13,332 nucleotides of DNA from Nitrospirota bacterium. GTDB taxonomy: Bacteria; Nitrospirota; Thermodesulfovibrionia; Thermodesulfovibrionales; JdFR-85. Positions 6,899 to 13,300 of this stretch are shown piece by piece (the first letter of the stretch is position 1; every line of letters begins with the position of its first letter). The DNA lies in contig WFTX01000214.1 of the NCBI GenBank assembly GCA_015485235.1, positions 1 through 13,332 of the forward strand. Direction: 5' to 3'. The notes beneath the pieces are model-generated. The model worked only from the letters and a program-made list of their open reading frames with translations, was not told the origin of the DNA and did not search any database. The position numbers and the translations under genes were made by a program.

Positions 6899-8705
6899 AA
6901 AGGCCCTGTTGATCGTACTCTCTCTATTCATTATCACACTATCGTCCGCAACTCTTTCAGCTGTCACTTCTGATGAAATAATCACACTGAAGACTTATCT
7001 GTCAACACACCCTGTATCCGCTGGCTCTGACTTCCAGATGGCCCTTGAGATGAAGCTCCTCCCTGGCTGGCATATTAACAGCAACAGGCCCTCAAGCGAG
7101 TTTGCCATCCCCACGGAACTTCGTCTGGATCTGCCCGAGGGGATCAGGATCAAGGAGATGCGTTTTCCGAAACATGAAGTAAAGTTCCTCCCTTCCATAG
7201 GACAGAAGACGGAGTTCTATTCCGGCACTTCATATATAATCATCACCGCCCATGCTGACAGGGCCATGAAGCCGGGCAGGTACTCCATACCAGCCACTTT
7301 TCGCTATCAGGGTTGCGACAAGGACATATGCCTTCCTCCCAATGAAAAAAAGGTGGCCTTCAGTTTCAAGGTCTCACCCCCGGGAAGTCTCGTTCAGGTG
7401 ATAAACAGCAAGATATTCTCCGGTGAAGGCGGAACACCTGAAGAAGAGGCAAAGTCTCCGGTCACATCCACTGAGAAAGGAGACAGCAAAGGAAATATCT
7501 CAGGCATGGTCGCTGAGAAGGGACTTCTGATCAGCCTGCTCCTGATCTTCCTCGGAGGGCTTGCACTCAACCTTACCCCCTGCGTCTACCCCCTCATTCC
7601 TGTTACCCTCAGTTATTTCGGTGGTATGGAACACAGGGGAAAGGCCTTTCTGAATGCCTCGGCCTATCTCTTCGGAATTGTCCTGACCTATTCGATCCTC
7701 GGCACCCTTGCAGCCCTCTCCGGCGAGATGCTTGGGACGCAGCTTACCAGTCCTGCTGTGACCGTCTTCATAGCCATTGTAATGGTCGGGCTCGCACTCA
7801 GCATGTTTGGGCTTTACGAGATCAGGGTTCCCCGTTTTGTAATGAACCTTGTGGGGGGGGAGGCGAAGACCGGTTTTGCCGGCTCCTTTCTGATGGGTGC
7901 AACCATGGGGATTGTAGCAGCCCCCTGCATTGGACCATTCGTAGTGGGACTCCTCACTTATGTAGCCTCCACAGGTGACCCCTTCAAGGGCTTCATAATG
8001 TTCTTCTTCCTTGCCCTCGGACTCGGTATTCCCTATCTCTTCCTGGCGTTCTTCTCTACAAAGATCTCATCTCTCCCGCGTTCAGGGGTATGGATGATCG
8101 GAGTAAGGAGGATTTTCGGGATCATACTCCTTGTGATGGCGGTATACTTCCTTGATCCTCTCCTGAAAAAAGAGACTTACGATCTCCTCTTCTCACTCGT
8201 GCTCTTCGCTGGTGGGGGATGGCTGATCATTTTCGACCGCTCAGGCGAGAATGCCCGTTTCTTCCATATCATAAAATCGGTCGTTGCCATAGGAATGATC
8301 ACTACCGCCCTCCTGACTTACAATCCTCTTCAGAATAAGGAAACCGGGATGAAATGGACCTATTATTCTGAAGAAGTGATGGAGAAGGCCAGGTCAGAGG
8401 GAACGCCGGTGATCATGGACTTTTATGCCGACTGGTGCATCCCCTGCAAAGAGCTCGAGGAGATCACCTTCAAATCACCGGAGGTAAAGGCCTATGCAGG
8501 GACTATCCTCTTCGTCAAGGTGGACCTTACACAGGAAAAGAGCGAATTCGCCCGGAAGGTGAAGGCCCGGTATGATATAAAGGGAGTCCCTACGGTTGTA
8601 TTCGTAGGCAGGGATGGAAAGGAACGGCATGACCTCAGACTCACGGGCTTTGAGGGTCCCGAGAAGTTCATTGAGCGGATAAAGTCCCTCCTGAAGACCC
8701 CCTGA
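6885..8705 (+). CDS. dsbD: Thiol:disulfide interchange protein DsbD
   Basis: 606 aa from GTG. DsbD carries electrons from cytosolic thioredoxin across the inner membrane to periplasmic DsbC/CcmG-type proteins, serving disulfide isomerisation and cytochrome c maturation. All three cysteine pairs are present: N-terminal alpha domain GCDKDIC (C144, C149; four residues between, against five in E. coli), membrane domain LTPC (C233) and APCIGP (C348), and C-terminal thioredoxin domain DWCIPC (C518, C521) with cis-Pro in GVPT (P569). A signal peptide (1-25) and about eight membrane segments (212-480) are visible. A run of eight Gs (7854-7861) codes for the V-G-G-E loop and is in frame. Translationally coupled to mogA; Moco enzymes and c-type cytochromes often share respiratory chains, which is inference for why they are together. 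It ends 10 bp from the converging helicase gene. Confidence 0.95.
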   Translation: MPGHRKALLIVLSLFIITLSSATLSAVTSDEIITLKTYLSTHPVSAGSDFQMALEMKLLPGWHINSNRPSSEFAIPTELRLDLPEGIRIKEMRFPKHEVKFLPSIGQKTEFYSGTSYIIITAHADRAMKPGRYSIPATFRYQGCDKDICLPPNEKKVAFSFKVSPPGSLVQVINSKIFSGEGGTPEEEAKSPVTSTEKGDSKGNISGMVAEKGLLISLLLIFLGGLALNLTPCVYPLIPVTLSYFGGMEHRGKAFLNASAYLFGIVLTYSILGTLAALSGEMLGTQLTSPAVTVFIAIVMVGLALSMFGLYEIRVPRFVMNLVGGEAKTGFAGSFLMGATMGIVAAPCIGPFVVGLLTYVASTGDPFKGFIMFFFLALGLGIPYLFLAFFSTKISSLPRSGVWMIGVRRIFGIILLVMAVYFLDPLLKKETYDLLFSLVLFAGGGWLIIFDRSGENARFFHIIKSVVAIGMITTALLTYNPLQNKETGMKWTYYSEEVMEKARSEGTPVIMDFYADWCIPCKELEEITFKSPEVKAYAGTILFVKVDLTQEKSEFARKVKARYDIKGVPTVVFVGRDGKERHDLRLTGFEGPEKFIERIKSLLKTP

Positions 8706-8715
8706 CTTTCTGCTG

Positions 8716-10143
8716 CTATCTCCTGTAACCCCTCCGCCGTCCGCCGTACTGGTGGGAAGGCCGCTTGCTCCTGGCAGTCTTCTGCTTCTTGAGCATGTAG
8801 AGCATCTGTTCCACCTCCTGGCTGTTCAGCCCCAGCCTCTTCGGGCCTGAGACCTTCTGTCTGTCGAGGAGCATGGAGAGGACCTTGGTTGCAATCTGAT
8901 GGATCTCCATCGTCTCTGAAAGTTCCTCCAGCACCTCGGCAGCCTCCTCCCTGACGGGCTGATCCTCTAATTTCTTGATGATCCCGGAGAGATATCTTTT
9001 TCTGGCCTCACGAATGGAGGGTATCTCCCTGTAGCTGAGGGGCTCGCCGGAGACCTTCATTATCCGCCTGAGTTCCTTCAGTTCAAGAGGGGTTACAAGA
9101 GTGATGGCCTTGCCCTTCTTGCCTGCCCTCCCGGTCCTGCCAATCCTGTGGACATAACTGTCAGGGTCAAAAGGGACATGGTAGTTGAAGACATGGCTTA
9201 CATCAGTGATGTCAAGCCCCCTTGCAGCAACATCTGTGGCGATAAGGAGATCGACCCGTCCCTTCCGGAACGCATCAATAGCCTCATTACGATGAACCTG
9301 GGTCATGTCACCGTGAAGGGCCTTGGCAGAGTACCCCCTTGATATGAGAGTGGTGGAGAGTCTATCGGTCTCCCTTTTTGTCCTGCAGAAGATGAGCGCC
9401 CTCTGAGGAGATTCAGTATCAATCAGGCGGACAAGGGCCTCCTCCCTCTCCCTCTCCTGTATCACATAATAGAGCTGTTTGATGCCTGACGGTGTGACCT
9501 CAACGGGGGTAACGTCTATTGAGACGGGGTTTACCAGTATCCTCCTTGCCAGTGATTTGATCGCGCCGGGGATTGTGGCGGAAAAGAGGAGGGTCTGTCG
9601 CTCTTTTGGAAGATACTCGAAAATCGACTCTATGTCATTGATGAAACCCATATCCAGCATCTCGTCTCCTTCATCAAGAACGACTATCCTGGGGCTGAAC
9701 CTCTTGAGCCTTCCAGATCTCAGATGGTCAAGGAGTCTCCCCGGAGTGGCGGTTATGACCTGGGCGCCCCGGTTTATCATATCGGCCTGCCTGTTGATGG
9801 ACTGCCCGCCGTATACAGCAACAGTCTTTATCCCTGCAAATCTCCCCAGTCTATAAAGCTCTTCACTAACCTGAGAGGCCAGTTCCCGCGTCGGGGTTAT
9901 TATCAGGACTTTCAGCCCATTGGTCCGGACTATGGCATTCATTGCCGGGAGGCCGAAGGCCGCTGTCTTGCCTGTTCCTGTCTGGGCCCGGGCCATAACA
10001 TCCCTCCCCTCCATTATGACCGGGATCGCCTGCTGCTGGATCGGACTGGGGGCCCTGAAACCGGCCTCTTCCACACCTTTTAAAATCTCATCACAAAGGC
10101 CGAAATCCCTGAAGGAACCGGCCAGATTGTTTTCTGTTTTCAT
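8716..10143 (-). CDS. DEAD-box ATP-dependent RNA helicase with DEGD motif II
   Basis: 475 aa. A Q-motif region (F14...PSPIQQQAI, 32-40) is followed by motif I AQTGTGKT (53-60), Ia PTRELA (84-89), Ib TPGR (133-136), motif II DEGD (157-160), motif III SAT (188-190), motif V ATDVAARGLD (302-311) and motif VI HRIGRTGR (332-339). A helical region (375-435) and a basic tail rich in Lys, Arg and Gly (455-475) follow, as in CsdA/CshA/RhlE-like helicases that unwind structured RNA in ribosome assembly, cold response and RNA turnover. The Ala-to-Gly change in DEAD is read directly from GGA. AAGGAG (10149-10154) lies 5 nt before the ATG. Upstream is a 330-bp gap holding foldback element B; no convincing promoter was found. 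The paralogue cannot be named from sequence alone. Confidence 0.93.
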   Translation of the reverse strand: MKTENNLAGSFRDFGLCDEILKGVEEAGFRAPSPIQQQAIPVIMEGRDVMARAQTGTGKTAAFGLPAMNAIVRTNGLKVLIITPTRELASQVSEELYRLGRFAGIKTVAVYGGQSINRQADMINRGAQVITATPGRLLDHLRSGRLKRFSPRIVVLDEGDEMLDMGFINDIESIFEYLPKERQTLLFSATIPGAIKSLARRILVNPVSIDVTPVEVTPSGIKQLYYVIQEREREEALVRLIDTESPQRALIFCRTKRETDRLSTTLISRGYSAKALHGDMTQVHRNEAIDAFRKGRVDLLIATDVAARGLDITDVSHVFNYHVPFDPDSYVHRIGRTGRAGKKGKAITLVTPLELKELRRIMKVSGEPLSYREIPSIREARKRYLSGIIKKLEDQPVREEAAEVLEELSETMEIHQIATKVLSMLLDRQKVSGPKRLGLNSQEVEQMLYMLKKQKTARSKRPSHQYGGRRRGYRR

Positions 10144-10281
10144 TAAATCTCCTTTTTGTTTTTTAAAACTGGAAGTCAGAAGTTAAAATCAGGCAGGCTG
10201 GTATGCGCTTTCCTGCTTCTGCTTACAGACTTCTTTGCATCATCTCTTGATGAAATGTTCTCCCTACAATTCTATAAAATC

Positions 10282-10466
10282 ACCCGGAAACGGCTGGGAG
10301 TTATGCCCGAAAGCCTTTCCAGCGATACCTTTGCGTAAGGTGACATTCCCTGAATCAGGATACCACCCGGGGTTAAGTCCTCCGTTACTGCTTATCCTGA
10401 AATATCTCATCGGTTCTGGAAAAGGTTGAGGGCATGGCTCCCAGCCTCTTTATGCAACGTTTGGGT
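10282..10466 (+). ncRNA. Element B: 185-nt long imperfect palindrome, structured RNA candidate
   Basis: Arms pair in nested order: 10282-10285 with 10463-10466; 10288-10291 with 10459-10462; 10292-10308 with 10430-10446 (17 contiguous pairs, two adjacent U-G); a tandem G-A/A-G opposition at 10309-10310 and 10428-10429; 10311-10312 with 10426-10427; 10314-10318 with 10421-10425; 10319-10322 with 10416-10419. That is 36 pairs. The 93-nt interior holds hairpin ACCTT-TGCGT-AAGGT (10327-10341) and stem TCAGGATA/TATCCTGA (10355-10362/10393-10400). G-U pairs and tandem G-A oppositions are stable only in + strand RNA. A weak promoter-like TTGATG (10247-10252) with TCTATA 18 bp later points at a start near 10283. 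No terminator follows, and the right arm stops 7 bp short of the - strand PP-loop stop. It matches no riboswitch consensus I know. The remainder of 10144-10473 shows nothing else. Confidence 0.55.
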
Positions 10467-10473
10467 TCTACTG

Positions 10474-11583
10474 TCAGATATGGCTCAGGCTGACTTCCTC
10501 ATGACGAGGCACCCCGGCCTTTCTATTTCTCTTTCTCCCCCTCTTTCCTCCTCCTTCTGGCACTGCAATCCTGAGCTCATCCAGTATGTCATTCCCTGCT
10601 GGCGGGACAGGCAGATACGAGACTTCATCGTCCCTCCGGACTGTAACCTCTACAGAGGGAAGTCCCTTTGCATCGGAATAACGTGCAGTTATCCTTGCAG
10701 CAAGCCTGATGACGGCCTCATCATCAGGCCCTCCGGCAAGCAAAGAAAGGGGGCTGCCAACCCCTTCAACAGAGAGTAACATATCCCCTCGCTCAGTAAG
10801 TGCTGCTATCTTCTCGTTTTCTTCGTGATTCCTTCCAACGATCAGCCTGGCCTCTTCTGAAAGACGGAAATGCCTTCCCGTCCTCAGGAGTTCTATGTCC
10901 CTCAAGGATGGATCAGGGTTGTGCTCAAGGAGGTCCCTGAGCCTCCATGCATAGGTTGGTTCAGTCAGGAGACAACCGCCAGCAGGGGTAGGATACTCCT
11001 CAAGCCCGAGTTCAGCTGCAAGGGCCATCTGGGGCTTTCTGGTCCGCCCCCGAAATCCGTAAAGGAGTTCCCTGTTCACAAGCCCTCTCTTTTCAGGAAG
11101 CGTCTCAGGCAGGAGCTTTGCACTCAACGGCCTCAGTACGAGTCCCTCCACACCGGCCTCCCGGTCTATCAGGGGAAAGGAATCCCTCCTCTGGCTCATC
11201 GGCCTCTGTCCAAGGACCTCACCGGTAACCAGGAAATCGGCCCCTATCAGCTCCATGTAGGTCTTTGCCTCCCTGAGCATAAGGATCCTGCAGTCAACAC
11301 AGGGGTTCATGTTCTTCCCGTGCCCGAACTTGGGGTTCTTGACAATCTCGAAGAACTTGTCAGCCAGATGGGCAAGCTTCAACTGGAAACCGAACTTCCG
11401 GGCCGCTGGAAAGGGATCCCTGGAACAGGAGGAGCTGTCTGTAATGTCACAGCCGAAATGGGTGAGGAAGGTTATGGCATGGACGTCCACTCCCTGCCTG
11501 AGCATCACCAGGATGGCAAGGGTGCTGTCGAGGCCTCCGGAAAGGAGTGCCACAGCCTTTGGTCTTTTATCCTTTTCTTCCAT
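10474..11583 (-). CDS. PP-loop ATPase, ThiI/MnmA-like tRNA-thiolation-type protein with C-terminal NFACT-R-like domain
   Basis: 369 aa from the chosen ATG. The PP-loop SGGLDS (15-20) binds ATP. Conserved cysteines C95-V-D-C98 (NPCVDCR) and C204 (PAGGCLL) resemble the sulfur-relay cysteines of ThiI and MnmA, and GEVLGQRPMSQ (121-131) is typical of this subfamily. Residues 237-320 (LIVGRNHEENEKI...ARITARYSDAK) resemble the RNA-binding NFACT-R domain known from FbpA/RqcH-type proteins. The last 30 residues are basic. There is no THUMP domain, so it is not canonical ThiI. The role is inferred: RNA or tRNA thiolation. Starts: ATG 11583 has AAGGA about 11 nt upstream; ATG 11613 lies behind a G-rich stretch; a TTG at 11670 is unlikely. 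The family is often annotated as a tRNA thiouridylase or methyltransferase; the true product is unproven. Confidence 0.82.
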   Translation of the reverse strand: MEEKDKRPKAVALLSGGLDSTLAILVMLRQGVDVHAITFLTHFGCDITDSSSCSRDPFPAARKFGFQLKLAHLADKFFEIVKNPKFGHGKNMNPCVDCRILMLREAKTYMELIGADFLVTGEVLGQRPMSQRRDSFPLIDREAGVEGLVLRPLSAKLLPETLPEKRGLVNRELLYGFRGRTRKPQMALAAELGLEEYPTPAGGCLLTEPTYAWRLRDLLEHNPDPSLRDIELLRTGRHFRLSEEARLIVGRNHEENEKIAALTERGDMLLSVEGVGSPLSLLAGGPDDEAVIRLAARITARYSDAKGLPSVEVTVRRDDEVSYLPVPPAGNDILDELRIAVPEGGGKRGRKRNRKAGVPRHEEVSLSHI

Positions 11584-11625
11584 TGTTTCAGAATTCCTTT
11601 TTTCTGTTTCCATTTCCCGCCCCCG

Positions 11626-11643
11626 GGTATCACTCTGGATACC
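11626..11643 (-). promoter_or_regulatory. Hairpin in the leader of the PP-loop gene
   Basis: GGTATC (11626-11631) pairs perfectly with GATACC (11638-11643) around a 6-nt loop. It lies between the -10 box at 11710-11715 and the alternative ATG at 11613, so it would be in the leader RNA. Confidence 0.35.
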
Positions 11644-11709
11644 TCTCACAGAGACACAGGGGTGAAGCAAATCATATGAATCGGGCTGCCAGTAAATACT
11701 CTAACTTGT

Positions 11710-11715
11710 ATTATA
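11710..11715 (-). promoter_or_regulatory. Candidate -10 box (TATAAT) for the PP-loop gene
   Basis: A perfect TATAAT on the - strand, in an AT-rich stretch. The best -35 at 18 bp is TTTCTC (11734-11739), which is poor. The predicted start near 11703 gives a leader of about 120 nt to the ATG at 11583. Confidence 0.4.
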
Positions 11716-11748
11716 ACTTAATTCTTCATGTGAGAGAAAGCTGAGGAA

Positions 11749-11875
11749 CCCTCAAAGACGGCTTTGGCCGCCTGCTGGAGAAGATTGAGAGGTTTTGACT
11801 TAGCAAAGACCGTATCTGAACGAATCGCTCAATCCAGATCATAATCCCCTGTCTATGTCGCAACTACTTTGAGGG
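11749..11875. repeat. Element C: 127-bp region bounded by a perfect 9-bp inverted repeat with nested stems
   Basis: CCCTCAAAG (11749-11757) and CTTTGAGGG (11867-11875) are exact inverted copies. Inside lie CGGC-TTTG-GCCG (11759-11770), GATTGAG/CTCAATC (11783-11789/11828-11834) and GGTTTTG with CAAA(G)ACC (11791-11797/11804-11811). Outside, GAA flanks both ends directly (11746-11748 and 11876-11878), which could be a 3-bp target duplication or chance. One + strand frame (11745-11799) reads GTLKDGFGRLLEKIERF-stop, which has the flavour of a protein C-terminus and might be a mobile-element remnant. It sits 11 bp downstream of the heptose kinase stop. Weaker than elements A and B. Confidence 0.45.
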
Positions 11876-11886
11876 GAAGAGATACC

Positions 11887-12858
11887 TCACTGTGATGTAT
11901 TTTCACTGAAAGACTCCAGCAGTTGCTCCGGGCTGACCGTGGCCGTACCCACCTCGCCCACCACAACCCCTGCTGCATGATTGGCCACTGATGCCGCCAT
12001 CCTGAGAGGGGCCCCTGCAAGGCAGGCAAGGGTAAAGGCCGCAATCACCGTATCACCTGCACCGGTAACATCATATACACTCTGGGCCACAGTGGGGATA
12101 TGAGTTACCCCTCCGGACTCAAAGAGGCTCATTCCATCCTCACCCCTGGTAATCAGGACCGCATCAGCCCTCAGTTTTTTCCTCAGGACAGCACCTGCCC
12201 TCAAAAGGCTTCCCTCATCGGTTATCTCAATACCAGTACCGGCTGATGCCTCCTTGAGGTTCGGGGTGACAAGGGAGACATCCCTGTAGAGATGGAAGTT
12301 GCCGATCTTCGGATCCACGGCTACAAAGACCCCCTCATTCTTAAAGTTGTCTCTAATAAATGACATCAAACCCTTTGATATACAGCCTTTTTTGTAGTCC
12401 GAGATGATTATCCCATCCCATCGGGCACCACTTTTCAGAAAGTCCCTTATCTTTCTTGAAGTACGATCGCTGATCCGCCTCTTTTCCTCCCTGTCAAATC
12501 TCACAACCTGCTGGTTATGGGCGATAACTCTGGTCTTGACAGTGGTCGGTCTCTTTCCGGTAAAGAGGCCATCCGTTTCTATCCCCCCGTTTTTCAGGAG
12601 ATTCCTGAGAACATCCCCATAGTAGTCATCACCGCAGACCCCGCAGATATCCACCTTCCCCCCCAGGGAGACGATATTTGCGGCAACATTGGCCGCACCG
12701 CCAAGGGAAAAGTTCTCGCCCTGTATATCAACAACAGGAACGGGTGCCTCAGGGGATATTCTCTCAACAGACCCCCATATGTAATGATCGAGTATGATAT
12801 CGCCGATCACGAGGATCCTTGTCTTCCGGAATCTTTTTATCAATCTTTCAATATTCAT
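11887..12858 (-). CDS. rfaE1: D-glycero-beta-D-manno-heptose-7-phosphate kinase (RfaE1/HldA type)
   Basis: 323 aa. It phosphorylates D,D-heptose-7-phosphate at C1 in ADP-heptose synthesis for the LPS inner core (cytosol). PfkB/ribokinase fold: VIGDIILDHYIWG (17-29), substrate loop RISPEAPVPV (33-41), GGAANVA (53-59), TPNLKE (198-203) with the N-x-x-E motif, and DVTGAGDT (263-270) with catalytic base D269. Length equals the kinase domain alone: the nucleotidyltransferase half of fused HldE is absent, so a separate RfaE2/HldC is expected elsewhere. The ATG is fixed because an in-frame TGA lies just upstream, yet there is no Shine-Dalgarno sequence (AT-rich leader). Upstream is a repeat-filled tract with no clear promoter. 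Confidence 0.95.
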   Translation of the reverse strand: MNIERLIKRFRKTRILVIGDIILDHYIWGSVERISPEAPVPVVDIQGENFSLGGAANVAANIVSLGGKVDICGVCGDDYYGDVLRNLLKNGGIETDGLFTGKRPTTVKTRVIAHNQQVVRFDREEKRRISDRTSRKIRDFLKSGARWDGIIISDYKKGCISKGLMSFIRDNFKNEGVFVAVDPKIGNFHLYRDVSLVTPNLKEASAGTGIEITDEGSLLRAGAVLRKKLRADAVLITRGEDGMSLFESGGVTHIPTVAQSVYDVTGAGDTVIAAFTLACLAGAPLRMAASVANHAAGVVVGEVGTATVSPEQLLESFSENTSQ

Positions 12859-12886
12859 AATTTTGAAATTTAATCATCATTCTGCC

Positions 12887-12926
12887 CACTACACGCTCCA
12901 CGCTTTTCTCATCCTCAACCTTGACC
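12887..12926. repeat. Partial copy of the composite intergenic repeat, with two TYRRCC hexamers
   Basis: CCCACTACACGC followed by CGCTTTTCTC and then TCAACC TTGACC (12915-12926) resembles the TACCCGCTATACGC plus hexamer block at 13150-13206, but is diverged and shorter. Confidence 0.5.
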
Positions 12927-12981
12927 TTACTTATAGAACACTGATTAACACAGAAACTAACCGATCTACACAGATAAAAAC

Positions 12982-13038
12982 AAATCCTAAAACCTAATCT
13001 CTAAATCCTAAACAAATCCTAATATCTAAAATCCAATA
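12982..13038. repeat. Degenerate AT-rich AAATCCTA-type short-unit repeat
   Basis: Units such as AAATCCTA, AAACCTA, ATCTCTA, AATCCTA, ATATCTA and AAATCCA follow one another with small insertions. It is clearly periodic at about 7 bp but too diverged for an exact unit. It is non-coding, upstream of the heptose kinase gene. Confidence 0.6.
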
Positions 13039-13069
13039 TTCAAACAATATCCTGTATCTGCCCCTGTCA

Positions 13070-13170
13070 TATCAGTGTTAATCCTTTTTTCCGTGTTCAT
13101 CTGTGTTCCATTAGTCTTCCGATCTTCTGCACTCCGAACTACTATCCGCTACCCGCTATACGCTTTTTTC
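13070..13170. repeat. Composite direct repeat, copy 1
   Basis: The copy starts TATCAGTGTTAATCC, continues with TTTTTTCCGTGTTCATCTG and TTCCGATC, and ends TACCCGCTATACGCTTTTTTC. Copy 2 (13214-13300) repeats all three blocks in the same order with substitutions and a shorter middle. The TATCAGTGTTAATC block also has a relative on the opposite strand near 12938-12954 (ACACTGATTAACACAG). Confidence 0.65.
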
Positions 13171-13206
13171 TCAACCTTAACCTCAACCTTGGCCTCGACC
13201 TCAACC
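13171..13206. repeat. Six tandem hexamers, TYRRCC
   Basis: The units are TCAACC, TTAACC, TCAACC, TTGGCC, TCGACC, TCAACC, contiguous, each obeying T-Y-R-R-C-C. This is the reverse complement of the class at 1080-1103, about 12 kb away. It lies between the two composite repeat copies. Confidence 0.8.
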
Positions 13207-13213
13207 TTTGTAA

Positions 13214-13300
13214 TATCAGTGCAAATCCCTTTTTTCTGTGTTTATCTGTGTGCTATTCGCCTTCCGCTCTATAGAACCCTACCCGCTATACGCTGTCTTC
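13214..13300. repeat. Composite direct repeat, copy 2
   Basis: TATCAGTGCAAATCCC, then TTTTTTCTGTGTTTATCTG and TTCCGCTC, then TACCCGCTATACGCTGTCTTC match copy 1 in order. With copy 1, the hexamers and the AAATCCTA tract, this fills the 441-bp gap 12859-13299, in which I see no gene, tRNA or clear promoter. Confidence 0.65.

Noticed and set aside
10321..10400. Cobalamin or cyclic-di-GMP riboswitch
   Set aside because: Short look-alikes (TCAGGATACC on +, ACGCAAAGG on -) are present, but the conserved core elements of either class are missing or in the wrong order.
10235..10429. 64-codon + strand frame across element B
   Set aside because: It lacks a ribosome site and recognisable similarity, and the region is better explained by base pairing.
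11584..11670. N-terminal extension of the PP-loop protein to a TTG at 11670
   Set aside because: No ribosome site precedes it, the added residues look like translated leader, and the region carries a hairpin.
12859..13299. CRISPR array
   Set aside because: Repeats are short, degenerate and not separated by unique spacers of constant length, and no cas gene is present.
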